Shown here: in pieces, positions 20,612 to 29,119 of the stretch | Layout: every line of letters begins with the position of its first letter | Numbering within the stretch: position 1 is the stretch's first letter | Assembly (NCBI GenBank): GCA_014727925.1 | Contig: WJMN01000028.1 | Span: 1-33,622 of the forward strand | Direction of reading: 5' to 3' | DNA from: Microcaldota archaeon | GTDB lineage: Archaea; Micrarchaeota; Micrarchaeia; Anstonellales; Bilamarchaeaceae | DNA: 33,622 nt | Made by a program: the position numbers and the translations under genes | Notes under the pieces: model-generated | Database searches by the model: none | Told to the model about the DNA's origin: nothing | What the model saw: only the letters and a program-made list of their open reading frames with translations

Positions 20612-22615
20612 TCAGTTCCTAAACTGCTTCTTTATTGCAGAGAGAAGGGACTTCTTCTTTTTGCCTTCCTTGAGAACGTGATTAAGTACCTCGGCAATGT
20701 TCTCAACAGGGTACATCTTCATACTCTTCTTTATCTCCTTCTTCAGGTAAACATCCTTCATGTTGGACTTTGGAATCAGCACCTTCCTTATCCCTGCATC
20801 ATGGGCTGCCTCTATCTTTGCAGTGATTCCGCCTACAGGGAGGACTTCTCCGCGCACAGAAAGCGAGCCGGTCATTGCATAGCTTGAATCAACTGCTATA
20901 TCCTCAAGATCAGAAATCACTGCAACTGCTATTGAGATGGAAGCCGAATCTCCCTCAACTCCCTCATAAGTCTGGAGGAACTGGATGTGAATATCCTTCT
21001 TTGAGAGGTCCTCGCTGGTGTACTTCTTGATTATTGCGGAAACATTCTCCACTGCCTCCTTGGCGATTACTCCAAGCTTCCCGGTAGCAATAATCCTGCC
21101 CCCGCTCTTTGATGCAGAAGGCGTTACCTCTGCAACCAGGGGGAGGACAAGGCCGGAAAAGGCATCTCCCACAACTGCAAGCCCATTTACTTTACCCACC
21201 GAATATCCTGAAGTGGAAAAAACCTGGTACTCCTTTTTCCTCTCCACCATCTTGCCCACAATCTGGGATTCTATGGGCTTTGCAACCTTCTTCCCCTCCA
21301 TTATATGCTTATACTCAACATACTTGGCCTTATCATCTATCGCAATGTCCCCTGCTGCCCTTATCAGGCCCCCGAGCTCTCTCAGGTTCATGGTAAACGA
21401 ATTCCTCCTTCCTGAAAGCCTCCTTGCCTCCTCAATTATTTCCTTTACCGCGGCATAGGTGAAGTGGGGGATTCTCCGGTCTTTCTTTATCTCCTGTGCA
21501 ACAAACTGAATAAGCTTCTCCTCGTTCACTTCAGTATCGTCCATAGAATCCTCCACATAAACCTCATATCCTTCCCCCCTTATGCGCGAGCGGAGTGCAG
21601 GATGTATGTGGACAAGATCCGGGGCATTGCCTGCTGCAACAAGCACGAAATCGGAGGGGACGGGCTCGGTACGCACGAGCGCGCCTGAGGAAAGATCGCT
21701 CTGCCCTGTAATGGGGTACTTGTGCTCCTGCATTGCGGTGAGGAGCTCCTGCTGCCAATTCATCTTCAGAGAGGCAATCTCATCTATAAATAAGACTCCG
21801 TGGTTTGCCTTGTGTATTGCGCCTGCCTCAACCCTCATGTGGGCAGGAGTGCCGAGGCCCCCCGACTGCAGGGGGTCGTGCTTTACATCCCCCAGGAGTG
21901 AGCCTGCCCTGCTACCAGTTGCATCTATAAACGGGGCATTGTTGCGCCCGGAATTGTCCACGATAACCTTGTAGTTGGCCTGCTTCTGCGGAGTCATCCT
22001 CCTTGAAAGCCCCATTGCCGCATTTGAAACAAAATACAGTATTGCAAGCCCAAATAGGGCAGCAAAAATAAGCCACTTCTGGTCTTCGGGTATCTCAAGG
22101 AAAAACGTGACCGCTATCGCAATAATCCCCACAACCATAAGCAGGAAAAGCGGGGAGATGCCCCCCCCTTCTGAGGTTTTTGCTGCCTGCTTTGTCGCCA
22201 TGGACATTCTTCTTGCAAGGCTGGTTTTGAGGAAACCGCTTATCCTCTCCTTTTTTCCTGTCGCGGAAAGCTCTGCTATCTTTGCCCTCTCAACAGGAGA
22301 ATAGAATTTCGTGTAATTGGGATGCTTGGAAAGGAAGGGTAGGCCGGGAAATGAAGGAAGCGTCTTTACCAGGGGGTTATTGTCATTGTTCTGGTTGGCA
22401 AAGGCGAGAACGTCTTCAAGCTCAGTTGATGGGAGGAGCTGTGCCATTGCCTGTGCAAGCATGCTCTTTCCCGTGCCCGGGGGGCCTATCAGCAGCACGT
22501 GGCGCTTCTGCTTTGCCGCCTTTTTGATTATGTCCACTGCGTTTTCCTGGCCGATTACCTGGTCTATGAGGCGCTTTGGCACTTCTATGTCCTCAGTGGT
22601 CTTGAATTTTTTCAT
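20612..22615 (-). CDS. lonB: Archaeal membrane-bound Lon protease (LonB)
   Basis: A 667-aa AAA+ protease. Walker A is [11 protein letters not shown] (about 43-52), a two-helix membrane insert ([20 protein letters not shown] and [17 protein letters not shown], roughly 155-205) splits the AAA domain, Walker B is [12 protein letters not shown], and an arginine finger is in [14 protein letters not shown]. The protease domain has the Ser-Lys dyad: Ser in [15 protein letters not shown] and Lys in [15 protein letters not shown]. This is the usual LonB layout, hexameric and anchored in the cytoplasmic membrane for quality control. GTGA lies about 6 nt before the ATG. It follows the PmbA-like gene by 16 nt on the same strand, suggesting shared transcription. 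Confidence 0.97.
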   Translation of the reverse strand: MKKFKTTEDIEVPKRLIDQVIGQENAVDIIKKAAKQKRHVLLIGPPGTGKSMLAQAMAQLLPSTELEDVLAFANQNNDNNPLVKTLPSFPGLPFLSKHPNYTKFYSPVERAKIAELSATGKKERISGFLKTSLARRMSMATKQAAKTSEGGGISPLFLLMVVGIIAIAVTFFLEIPEDQKWLIFAALFGLAILYFVSNAAMGLSRRMTPQKQANYKVIVDNSGRNNAPFIDATGSRAGSLLGDVKHDPLQSGGLGTPAHMRVEAGAIHKANHGVLFIDEIASLKMNWQQELLTAMQEHKYPITGQSDLSSGALVRTEPVPSDFVLVAAGNAPDLVHIHPALRSRIRGEGYEVYVEDSMDDTEVNEEKLIQFVAQEIKKDRRIPHFTYAAVKEIIEEARRLSGRRNSFTMNLRELGGLIRAAGDIAIDDKAKYVEYKHIMEGKKVAKPIESQIVGKMVERKKEYQVFSTSGYSVGKVNGLAVVGDAFSGLVLPLVAEVTPSASKSGGRIIATGKLGVIAKEAVENVSAIIKKYTSEDLSKKDIHIQFLQTYEGVEGDSASISIAVAVISDLEDIAVDSSYAMTGSLSVRGEVLPVGGITAKIEAAHDAGIRKVLIPKSNMKDVYLKKEIKKSMKMYPVENIAEVLNHVLKEGKKKKSLLSAIKKQFRN

Positions 22616-22631
22616 AATTCTTCACTTTTCT

Positions 22632-23912
22632 TTACTTTCCGATTATGTGCAGGTCAGAAAACCATATTTCCGGAGAAACCAGGTTTGCATGCACAAATTG
22701 TTTTTTTCCGATATGCTTTATGTTATTGAAAAGGTTAAATATGTTGCCGGTAAGCAGAATGTCTGAAACTGCCTTCTTCTCCCCGTTTCCACAGAGGAAG
22801 GAAACATCCACATCCACCCCAAAATCCCCCGAAACAGGGTTTGCGGTGTGGAGCCCGTGGAAAGACACTATCTCCAGGAATTTTTCATCGGGCTCCCCCG
22901 AAAAATCCCCCACATCGATTACCAGGTTGGAAATTCCCGGGGCAGGAGAGGATGCATAATCCGGCCGCTGGCAGCTGCCCTTATCATTTACCCCTTCAAG
23001 CGCAGCAGTCTGGCGGTCGTAAAAGAAATTTTTTACCTTTCCCTTTTCAATAAGGGGAAGGGACACGGAGGGAACACCGTCCCCGTCAAAAATACCGGAA
23101 GAGTCCCCTTCTGAAAGCGGGTCGCTAAACAGCGTGAAATCCTGGCTGAAAACATCTTTCCCCCTCTCCAGCCGGCTGATCCCCCTCCTCTTGTTGTCCC
23201 CGTCAAAACTAAAAAGCAGGAACCCGAGCAGGGAGGTTAGCATGTCCGGGGAAAACTTCACTAGTACTTCCTGGGTTGGAATTGGAGAGGGAAAAGCCAT
23301 CGCTTTTGCAATCTTTCCGGCTTCCTCGCCTATATCCTCAAAGTTTTCCGGAAGCATGCGGGAGGAATACAGAGAATATCCTGTACCCTCTCCTTTTTTT
23401 GCTTCTGCATAAATTGTTGCATCTGTGTAGCAGCAGGAAGCAGAAAGCCCTTCAGTGTTTGCAAGGGATTCAGAAGCCTCAGAAAATGAAACTGAGATGC
23501 GGGTAGGCTCTGCGTATTTGCGGAGCCCCCCAAGTATTTCCTCCATCGCAGTAAAGGCAAGATCGGGGGGGAGCCCGGAAATCCTCTTGTCCGTGGTTTT
23601 TATCTTGGGGTATTCTTTTGGTGGCGGCTCAAAACTGAAGCCTGTTTTTGGGGAATATTTTGAGAGGCGTGCTGCTGTTTCTGCTGCCCTGCTGAAATTT
23701 TCCGGTATGTTTGTGTGGGAAAAGCCCACCCTCCTGCCGTTTATGATGCGGACACCATAGCCTTTATCCTCTGAAATCTCCTTTTTCTTGTAGGAGCTCC
23801 CCCCATATTCTACTGAAAGCGTCTTTGCGCCTGAAAAATAAACCTCTGTTGCATCTGCTCCGGGAAACTTTGTTTTTTCCAGCATTTCTGCAGGGGAAGG
23901 AAAATCCGTCAT
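22632..23912 (-). CDS. TldD/PmbA-family protein, PmbA (TldE)-like
   Basis: A 426-aa protein beginning MTDFPSPAEMLEKTKFPGAD. The family core is visible in SVEYGGSSYKKKEISEDKGY, GVRIINGRRVGFSHTN, DGDGVPSVSLPLIEKGKVKNFFYDRQTA and the C-terminal SGDFGVDVDVSFLCGNGEKK. The catalytic subunit TldD has an HExxxH zinc motif; I do not see one here, so this is the TldE/PmbA-like partner that lacks its own active site. The partner is not in the window. The track ORF extends 267 nt upstream, through the divergent ligT gene; the ATG at 23912 lies 26 nt from a TATA-like box and has no binding site, so the mRNA is probably leaderless. Confidence 0.9.
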   Translation of the reverse strand: MTDFPSPAEMLEKTKFPGADATEVYFSGAKTLSVEYGGSSYKKKEISEDKGYGVRIINGRRVGFSHTNIPENFSRAAETAARLSKYSPKTGFSFEPPPKEYPKIKTTDKRISGLPPDLAFTAMEEILGGLRKYAEPTRISVSFSEASESLANTEGLSASCCYTDATIYAEAKKGEGTGYSLYSSRMLPENFEDIGEEAGKIAKAMAFPSPIPTQEVLVKFSPDMLTSLLGFLLFSFDGDNKRRGISRLERGKDVFSQDFTLFSDPLSEGDSSGIFDGDGVPSVSLPLIEKGKVKNFFYDRQTAALEGVNDKGSCQRPDYASSPAPGISNLVIDVGDFSGEPDEKFLEIVSFHGLHTANPVSGDFGVDVDVSFLCGNGEKKAVSDILLTGNIFNLFNNIKHIGKKQFVHANLVSPEIWFSDLHIIGK

Positions 23913-23944
23913 GGTTTTTATTTTTTCCCAGCATTTAAAAAAGC
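23913..23944. promoter_or_regulatory. Compact divergent promoter between pmbA-like and ligT
   Basis: Only 32 bp separate the two start codons. On the minus strand TTTTTTAAATG (23932-23942) is about 26 nt before the pmbA-like ATG; on the plus strand GGTTTTTAT (23913-23921) is about 27 nt before the ligT ATG. Each box lies next to the other gene's start, so both mRNAs should be leaderless and the two transcription complexes would compete for the same DNA. Confidence 0.5.
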
Positions 23945-24478
23945 ATGAGGCTTTTTGTCGCAGTTGAATTGCCTGGAAAAATAAGGAGACGGCTTGGGGA
24001 GGCTGCAAAAGACCTTCCTGAAAACGGCCTGAAAAAAGTGGAAAGCGGAAAAATGCATATAAGCCTGAAGTTCCTCGGAGAAGTTGGAGAGGGGGAACTG
24101 GACAGGCTGATAAAATCGCTTGGGAATGTGGAATTCTTCCCCTTTTTTGTTGAGGTGGAAGGGGTTGGGGCATTTCCAAGCAGGGAATATGTGAGAGTTA
24201 TCTGGGCAGGAACAAAGAGCAGGGGGCTTGATGAGCTTGCGGAAAAAGTTGAAAAAGCGCTGGGCGGGCTCTTTTCAAGGGAGAACAGGGCATTTTCCGG
24301 CCATGTCACCCTTGCGCGGGTAAGGAAAAAAAGTGATTTCTCAGGATTTTTTGGAAAGTATGATATGGAAAAGTTTGGGAAACTGCAGGTAAATAAATTC
24401 ATGCTTATGAAGAGTGTCCTTCAGCGGGGAGGATCAGAATATTCAGTTGTTGCGGAGTTTCCTGCAAAATCCACATAA
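23945..24478 (+). CDS. thpR: RNA 2',3'-cyclic phosphodiesterase (LigT/ThpR)
   Basis: A 177-aa 2H-phosphoesterase. The two catalytic motifs are intact: MHISLKFLGE (H38-x-S40) and SGHVTLARVR (H120-x-T122). The opening MRLFVAVELPGKIRRRL and the REYVRVIWAG strand are typical of the LigT family. The enzyme opens 2',3'-cyclic phosphates on RNA and in vitro can ligate tRNA halves with a 2'-5' bond; its role in vivo in archaea is uncertain. Length is normal. It is divergent from the PmbA-like gene, sharing a 32-bp promoter region, and has no visible ribosome binding site. Confidence 0.95.
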   Translation: MRLFVAVELPGKIRRRLGEAAKDLPENGLKKVESGKMHISLKFLGEVGEGELDRLIKSLGNVEFFPFFVEVEGVGAFPSREYVRVIWAGTKSRGLDELAEKVEKALGGLFSRENRAFSGHVTLARVRKKSDFSGFFGKYDMEKFGKLQVNKFMLMKSVLQRGGSEYSVVAEFPAKST

Positions 24479-24484
24479 CAACAG

Positions 24485-24492
24485 CTATAAAC
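24485..24492 (+). promoter_or_regulatory. TATA-like box before the candidate small ORF
   Basis: CTATAAAC is centred about 27 nt before the GTG at 24516. Confidence 0.4.
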
Positions 24493-24515
24493 ATTAATCA
24501 GCATGAATATGTGTA

Positions 24516-24680
24516 GTGGGTGAGCTTGTTGAAGAGAGGATTGGGGCAATAACCATGATAGTGGCATACACTACATTGGTTGGAATAATCTGCATGGTAA
24601 AGTGCAGAAAAACAAGAGAAGGTTCCGCAAAAGATTGTAAGGAGAATGTGCTAATCCGGCACCTATTTAAACTCTTCTAA
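24516..24680 (+). CDS. Candidate 54-aa membrane peptide
   Basis: This ORF is too short for the track. From a GTG the product starts MGELVEERIGAITMIVAYTT, continues through LVGIICMV and ends in a basic, Cys-containing part (KCRKTREGSAKDCKENVLIR, then HLFKLF). One hydrophobic segment of about 18 residues followed by positive charges predicts a single-span membrane protein. A TATA-like box lies at leaderless distance. It otherwise fills the 247-nt gap between ligT and L40e. The GTG start, small size and lack of a known family make this tentative; the L40e promoter falls in its last codons. Confidence 0.4.
   Translation: MGELVEERIGAITMIVAYTTLVGIICMVKCRKTREGSAKDCKENVLIRHLFKLF
24663..24672 (+). 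promoter_or_regulatory. TATA-like box of rpl40e
   Basis: CTATTTAAAC predicts a start near 24693; the leader carries GGTGAT at 24715-24720, 5 nt before the L40e ATG. Confidence 0.5.
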
Positions 24681-24725
24681 CACTAAACTAATCCTGCAAT
24701 TCATGGTCATTTATTGGTGATACTA

Positions 24726-24881
24726 ATGGGAAAATTTCCTGAAGCAGACAAAGAAATCCACAACATCTGGATATGCATGAGATGCAAAGCAAGAAACAAG
24801 AGAGGAGTTGAGAAGTGCAGGAAGTGCGGCTCAAAATACCTCAGGCCAAAGAACAAGGAAATTAAGGGGAAGAAGGCTTAG
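24726..24881 (+). CDS. rpl40e: Large ribosomal subunit protein L40e (eL40)
   Basis: A 51-aa protein too short for the ORF track: MGKFPEADKEIHNIWICMRC, then KARNKRGVEKCRKCGSKYLR and a basic tail. The four cysteines in C-x2-C...C-x2-C form the zinc site of L40e, and the I-W-I-C-M-R-C-K-A-R-N sequence is diagnostic. In eukaryotes the protein is fused to ubiquitin; here it is separate. GGTGAT lies 5 nt before the ATG. Its last bases overlap the end of the convergent unknown 333-aa gene. Confidence 0.95.
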   Translation: MGKFPEADKEIHNIWICMRCKARNKRGVEKCRKCGSKYLRPKNKEIKGKKA

Positions 24882-25879
24882 TCCCCTTCATCTCCTCCCC
24901 CTTCTTTTTTCAATGCCCCAAGTGCGGGCAGCTTTCCAAGTTTGCCAAGGGTTTTTAGCAAATCCTTCAGCCCCATTTTCTTGAGGTTCTTCTTGAGCAC
25001 CACCAGGAACTCAAGGTCGGCTATGAGCATATCCACAAGCAGGGTTTCAGCTATCTCCTTTTCCTCCCTAAGCAGGGCAAGATAGCGCTTGCTAGAGAGG
25101 GGGGGAAGCTTTTCAATAACGTTCTCCATCGGATCATCAGTTACCTCCAGCTCTTCTATGACTTCCTCAAAGCTGGAAATCTGCGAATCCACCTGGTGGA
25201 TTGTCTCCTCCCTGAGGTCCTCCACTTCCCTCAGGGCATTCACCGCAACCACTTCCTGCTCCAGGCCCTCATTCTCAAGATGCTGCTCCACTCTGTCAAA
25301 TACCTGCTTGGGCACGGGAACGGCGGCAGCCCCTCCAAAGGGCTTTGGGCTTTCAACCTCAATCTTGCTCAGGGCAGCCTCAAGCTTTACCGGGTCCACC
25401 ACCTCGCGGGAAAGGGGAGTTGCAACATTCATATAAAGTGCGTGGGTTGATTTCTGGCCCACCGACTGGTCAACAGCCATTGAAGTCTGCGCTTCTGTTC
25501 CCGGGACCTTTTGCTTTTGCATGTAATCAGAAACATTGGTTCTCACTTCCTCCTTTATCACTTCTGCCTTTTTTGTTTCTGGATTGTAATAGACCAGATT
25601 GAAAGAGGTGGTGGAAATCTCCTCTGTTGCAACAGACTCTTCCGAGCCTGTGTTAATCTCCTGCCTCTCCTCGTGCTGCTGCTGGGCAACCTTCTCCGCC
25701 TCTTCTGCCATCACTCCTCCCATAAACTGCATATCCCTCTCCTGCTGCTCCAGGGACTGGAGAAGGACCATGGGGACAGAAACCTGCTGCCTCATAAGGC
25801 TGCTCTGCATCGGATTCATCGCTGCAAAATCAAAGAAAGCAAGAACATCTTTGGGGAGCATCGCGTGCTTAATCGCCAT
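24878..25879 (-). CDS. Acidic coiled-coil-like protein, function unknown
   Basis: A 333-aa soluble protein starting MAIKHAMLPKDVLAFFDFAA. The N-terminal third is Gln/Glu/Met-rich (LEQQERDMQFMGGVMAEEAE), the middle has Val/Thr/Ser-rich strands, and from about 200 on it is acidic and helical (REVEDLREETIHQVDSQISS, FEEVIEELEVTDD), ending with a Leu/Lys/Gly-rich amphipathic stretch, LKTLGKLGKLPALGALKKEG. No membrane segment, signal or catalytic motif is visible. It is the last gene of the long L7Ae-to-Trm1 operon (24-nt gap after trm1), which hints at a role with RNA or ribosomes, but nothing in the sequence shows this. Confidence 0.75.
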   Translation of the reverse strand: MAIKHAMLPKDVLAFFDFAAMNPMQSSLMRQQVSVPMVLLQSLEQQERDMQFMGGVMAEEAEKVAQQQHEERQEINTGSEESVATEEISTTSFNLVYYNPETKKAEVIKEEVRTNVSDYMQKQKVPGTEAQTSMAVDQSVGQKSTHALYMNVATPLSREVVDPVKLEAALSKIEVESPKPFGGAAAVPVPKQVFDRVEQHLENEGLEQEVVAVNALREVEDLREETIHQVDSQISSFEEVIEELEVTDDPMENVIEKLPPLSSKRYLALLREEKEIAETLLVDMLIADLEFLVVLKKNLKKMGLKDLLKTLGKLGKLPALGALKKEGGGDEGD

Positions 25880-25903
25880 GGATATCCATCAGCAAAAAAC
25901 AAT

Positions 25904-26980
25904 TTAACCCTTAAGGGCTGAAGCAAAATCCCTGATTCCCGCATCTGTTTTTATCCCTGTCGGAGAAAAATGGGTTTCTGCCGCCTTGAATCCCGCCTCC
26001 CGCAGCCGAAAAAGAAGTGTTTCTTTCTTTGGAGGGGGCTGAATTCCAAGCCTTGAGCATGTGCTGTGTATCCCGTAAAACCAGGGGGGCATGTCCGCCT
26101 CGCCTTCCATCAGGCCCAGAAGCCCTGAGAGCTCCTTTTTATGGGCATAATCCCTTTCGGAATTGAGTTCCTGCATCCTTTTCAGGATTTTGCAGTCGTG
26201 GAGCTCCCCAAGCCAGAGGGGGCCTGCAACCCTTGCACTTTTTCCACAGGAGGGGCAGGTTTCCTTTCCCATTTTTCCCCCTTCCCTGTGCCCGCAGGAA
26301 GGACAGAAAGTAATGTAGCCAGTGCTGGAGAAATTCTGCAGCGCATTTTCTGAACCTTTCTCAAGCTTTAGGAACAGCTTGAAAAAATGCCTGTGGGAAA
26401 GGGTTGCAAGCGGCTTTAGCCCAAAATTAAATTCATTTGCAATCCTTGAGGCAAACTTCCAGAGAATCCTGGTTCCTGCCTCATGGAAAATTTCATCGTG
26501 GAGCGGTGTGGAGTGGTAGATTCTTTTGCAGGCGTCTTTGTGGGCTCCGCACAAAACTGCTGTATCAGTTGCAGTAAAAGAAATGTATCCTTTTTTGGCG
26601 CTGCGGAAGGCGCGCATCGCATGGTAGAGAAAGGGGGCAGGGGAACCAAAGGGGTCAAGCTCAATAAAATCATGCCTTCGGCCCATAAGGAATGAATTGA
26701 ACTCCTCATTATGGGAATCTGCATCTACCCCATTGCTGGCTGCATTCCTGCGTGAAATCTCTGCTGCCTCAGGGTCCATGTCCAGGAGGTCCAGGGTATC
26801 CACATTGGAATTTTCCCTAGCATAGCGTATTCCCCTTATTCCTGTAGCAGAAAACCCATCAAGAATGGAAAGGCTCTCTCCAAGTGCGCCAACTAGGAGA
26901 GAAGAAAAAGAGCGGCACAGGTGCATATGGGGATTGTAGAATGTTTTTCCTGTCTCAAAGCTCACTCGCTCCTCCTGCAT
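25904..26980 (-). CDS. trm1: tRNA (guanine26-N2)-dimethyltransferase Trm1
   Basis: A 358-aa SAM-dependent methyltransferase that makes m2,2G26 in tRNA. The opening EERVSFETGKTFYNPHMHLC, the SAM loop ILDGFSATGIRGIRYARE, the catalytic IELDPFGSPAPFLYHAMRAF and the specific LCGAHKDACKRIY are diagnostic. Two Cys pairs (FCPSCGHREG and TCPSCGKSAR) form a zinc site in the C-terminal domain. Length is slightly short of typical archaeal Trm1 (about 380 aa). A GGGGTGAGGT site precedes the ATG, 5 nt after the truD stop. It is next to last in the L7Ae operon. Confidence 0.97.
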   Translation of the reverse strand: MQEERVSFETGKTFYNPHMHLCRSFSSLLVGALGESLSILDGFSATGIRGIRYARENSNVDTLDLLDMDPEAAEISRRNAASNGVDADSHNEEFNSFLMGRRHDFIELDPFGSPAPFLYHAMRAFRSAKKGYISFTATDTAVLCGAHKDACKRIYHSTPLHDEIFHEAGTRILWKFASRIANEFNFGLKPLATLSHRHFFKLFLKLEKGSENALQNFSSTGYITFCPSCGHREGGKMGKETCPSCGKSARVAGPLWLGELHDCKILKRMQELNSERDYAHKKELSGLLGLMEGEADMPPWFYGIHSTCSRLGIQPPPKKETLLFRLREAGFKAAETHFSPTGIKTDAGIRDFASALKG

Positions 26981-26984
26981 TACC

Positions 26985-28172
26985 TCACCCCCTCATGAAC
27001 TCCCTGAGCGCGCTGGTTGCATATGCGCCTGCAGGAAGGGAAAATGAAAATGTGTTGTTGCTGAAACTGAAATCCTTAATCGGACAGAGGAGGGGACGGA
27101 AACTGCCTTTTGAGGAAAGTTCCGGAAGCTCAGTTATCCTGAATGCATCCAGGGAGATGTTGTGCATTTCCAGGAGCTCTTTCTCTCTCTCGTTGGGCTG
27201 TGAATCATATCCTAGCAGCTTTCCGCAAATCCATTCTGTGCCCGGCTTTTCCGGCTCAGGGAACCCGTAATAGTTTGAATCGCAGTAGTTTTCCCCTTCT
27301 TCCCTGCGTATCATTCCGTCCTTTATCCGCTCGGAGAGAGCCTCGTTGAAGAGGAAGGACTGGAATGCGTGCACAAAAAGGAGCAGGGTGTATCTTGGCA
27401 GCCGGCGGAATGCCCCTGCAAAATCCCCGGGATTTTCTGAGAGATATGCAAGCATGGAGCGCTCCAGTCTTAGGTGCTTTGGGAACTCCCTGAGTGCAGC
27501 GGAAAAATCGCCAGAGTCTAGAAGGCGGGCTCGGGCTTCCCGTGCCCCCTTGTGCTCTTCCTCACCTGCTTCTGCAAGAAAATGCATTGCCGCTTCCTGC
27601 AGCCTTCCCCTCAGAATAAGCTCTCCTACCCTGTGGGTATTCTGGCGGGTTGAGCCAAATCTCTGGGGGCCAAAATAGTTGGGGAATTTCCCTTCCAGCT
27701 CTGAATAAATGCTCTCAATTTTCTCTTCTGGGGAATCGCCATCTCCTTTCCAGGAAATCCTGAACCTGTTTCCAAGAAGGTCGCCAAGCTTCACCTTTTC
27801 ATCTGAACCCCAGGCACCGTTTATCTGTATGTCCATAAGGGCAAGGGAAGAAAGCTGTTCCTTGGGAACTCCAAAAACAGATGCACGCTGGGTGGTCACT
27901 GCAAACTTGTCCTTTGTGCCCGCATAGCTGAATCTTTTCTGGCCCACCCTTAGTGCCTTTGCCATTCTCTTGAGCGCACCGGAAGTGCTCCAGTCTTTTT
28001 TCTGCAGGATGAAATGGGTGTATTTTTTCCCCTGGTCCCTGCTCTCTATCTTCTTATAAAGCTCAAAAACCTCTCCTTTAGGGGATATCTCTTCTACCAG
28101 GAAATCTTCCGGGCTGTTCTTTATCTTCCCTCCAATCCCCCTGCATTTGGAAATGTGTTCCCATTCCCTCAT
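26985..28172 (-). CDS. truD: tRNA pseudouridine synthase TruD (Pus7 type)
   Basis: A 395-aa pseudouridine synthase acting on U13 of tRNA (archaeal and eukaryotic members also have other targets). Signature motifs are FLVEEISPKGEVFELY, the catalytic-Asp segment SYAGTKDKFAVTTQRAS, the NRFRISWKGD strand and NYFGPQRFGSTRQNTHRVGE. The C-terminal FVHAFQSFLFNEALSERI is also a family mark. The length is normal for archaeal TruD. Its ATG overlaps the stop of the dUTPase/Dcd-like gene by 4 nt, and trm1 follows after 4 nt, giving two tRNA-modification genes in series. Confidence 0.97.
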   Translation of the reverse strand: MREWEHISKCRGIGGKIKNSPEDFLVEEISPKGEVFELYKKIESRDQGKKYTHFILQKKDWSTSGALKRMAKALRVGQKRFSYAGTKDKFAVTTQRASVFGVPKEQLSSLALMDIQINGAWGSDEKVKLGDLLGNRFRISWKGDGDSPEEKIESIYSELEGKFPNYFGPQRFGSTRQNTHRVGELILRGRLQEAAMHFLAEAGEEEHKGAREARARLLDSGDFSAALREFPKHLRLERSMLAYLSENPGDFAGAFRRLPRYTLLLFVHAFQSFLFNEALSERIKDGMIRREEGENYCDSNYYGFPEPEKPGTEWICGKLLGYDSQPNEREKELLEMHNISLDAFRITELPELSSKGSFRPLLCPIKDFSFSNNTFSFSLPAGAYATSALREFMRG

Positions 28173-28651
28173 CTGTTTTCTCCCTTGTATATGCCCTCAT
28201 AAGAAGCAGTAGAGGGCTCTGAGAGCCTTGCAAAAACAAGCTGCCCTATCCTGGCATTTTTCTTGAGCCTGGCTCCATGCGGGTTTTTCACAAGAAGAAG
28301 GGCTTCGCTCCTTCCTTCATAGCCCGGGTCCCAGACCGCGCACTCTAGCGTAATCCCGGAGCGGAGCAGGGATGAGCGGGGAAAGCAGAATGCTGCTGCA
28401 TCTTTGGGTATCCTTACATACTCGTTGAAGATTACCTTGTATGCGCCTTTACCGAGCTCTACCCAGCCCTCCTGGAATGGGACCTCATCTGTTTTGCTTA
28501 TCTTTCTTTCAGAATTGTCAAAATCTATATGCCCGGAGGATGAAAAAGAAAGTACTTTGTTCAGGGTTATATCCACTCCTGCCGGCTGGAACTGTGCATC
28601 TGCAATGTATTCAGAAACAAAAGAAAAAAGGGATTGTTTGGGAAAAATCAT
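28169..28651 (-). CDS. dUTPase/dCTP deaminase family enzyme
   Basis: A 160-aa trimeric-fold enzyme of the dUTPase/Dcd superfamily. Motifs are AQFQPAGVDITLNKV, FCFPRSSLLRSGITLECAVW, DPGYEGRSEALLLVKNPHGA and ARIGQLVFARL, ending in the flexible YEGIYKGENR. The pattern resembles the archaeal dUTP diphosphatase group more than dCTP deaminases with their deamination Glu, but the two overlap and bifunctional enzymes exist in archaea, so I leave the symbol open. It removes dUTP or makes dUMP precursors. It overlaps ndk (4 nt) and truD (4 nt) in the operon, next to another nucleotide enzyme. Confidence 0.9.
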   Translation of the reverse strand: MIFPKQSLFSFVSEYIADAQFQPAGVDITLNKVLSFSSSGHIDFDNSERKISKTDEVPFQEGWVELGKGAYKVIFNEYVRIPKDAAAFCFPRSSLLRSGITLECAVWDPGYEGRSEALLLVKNPHGARLKKNARIGQLVFARLSEPSTASYEGIYKGENR

Positions 28652-29115
28652 TCCTTCTCATCCTCTGCGTAGATGGACTCCCAGTTATTGAGGGGATAAT
28701 CAAAAAGCTCTTCAGGCTTGAAAAAGCGCGGGAGCTCTTTTTCCGCAGTTTCCCTAGAATCAGAGGCATGAATTGCATTTCTCCCTGTACTCATTGAAAA
28801 ATCGCCTCGTATTGTGCCTGCTTCAGCCTTGCGCGCATTGGTCACCCCCACGATTTTTCTTACTACTTCGACTGCTTCTTGTCCTTCCGCAACAAGCGCA
28901 AGGAGGGGCGCGGAGGTCATGAACTTTTCTAGGCCAGGGTAGAAGGGTTTGTCCAAGAGGTGTGCATAATGCTCCTTTGCAAGCTCCGGGCTCATCTTCA
29001 GCATCTTCATTCCCACTATCTTGAGGCCCTTATGCTCAAACCTCGCAAGTATGCTCCCCACTATTCCCCGCTGGAAGGCATCGGGCTTTATGATTATGAG
29101 GGTTTTCTCCATCAT
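28648..29115 (-). CDS. ndk: Nucleoside diphosphate kinase
   Basis: A 155-aa enzyme that balances NTP and dNTP pools by a phospho-His mechanism. The active-site motif is STGRNAIHASDSRETAEKEL with the catalytic His in N-A-I-H-A-S-D, and the opening EKTLIIIKPDAFQRGIVGSI and VRKIVGVTNARKAEAGTIRG complete the signature. Length is normal. GTGAT lies shortly before the ATG pair at 29115. The order L7Ae-S28e-L24e-Ndk is a classical archaeal ribosomal operon; in many archaea IF2 (infB) follows, whereas here a dUTPase/Dcd gene and tRNA modification genes follow. Confidence 0.97.
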   Translation of the reverse strand: MMEKTLIIIKPDAFQRGIVGSILARFEHKGLKIVGMKMLKMSPELAKEHYAHLLDKPFYPGLEKFMTSAPLLALVAEGQEAVEVVRKIVGVTNARKAEAGTIRGDFSMSTGRNAIHASDSRETAEKELPRFFKPEELFDYPLNNWESIYAEDEKE

Positions 29116-29119
29116 CCTA

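Noticed and set aside
23913-24179. Upstream extension of the PmbA-like ORF
   Set aside because: It is antisense to ligT and beyond the likely promoter; the ATG at 23912 matches family length.
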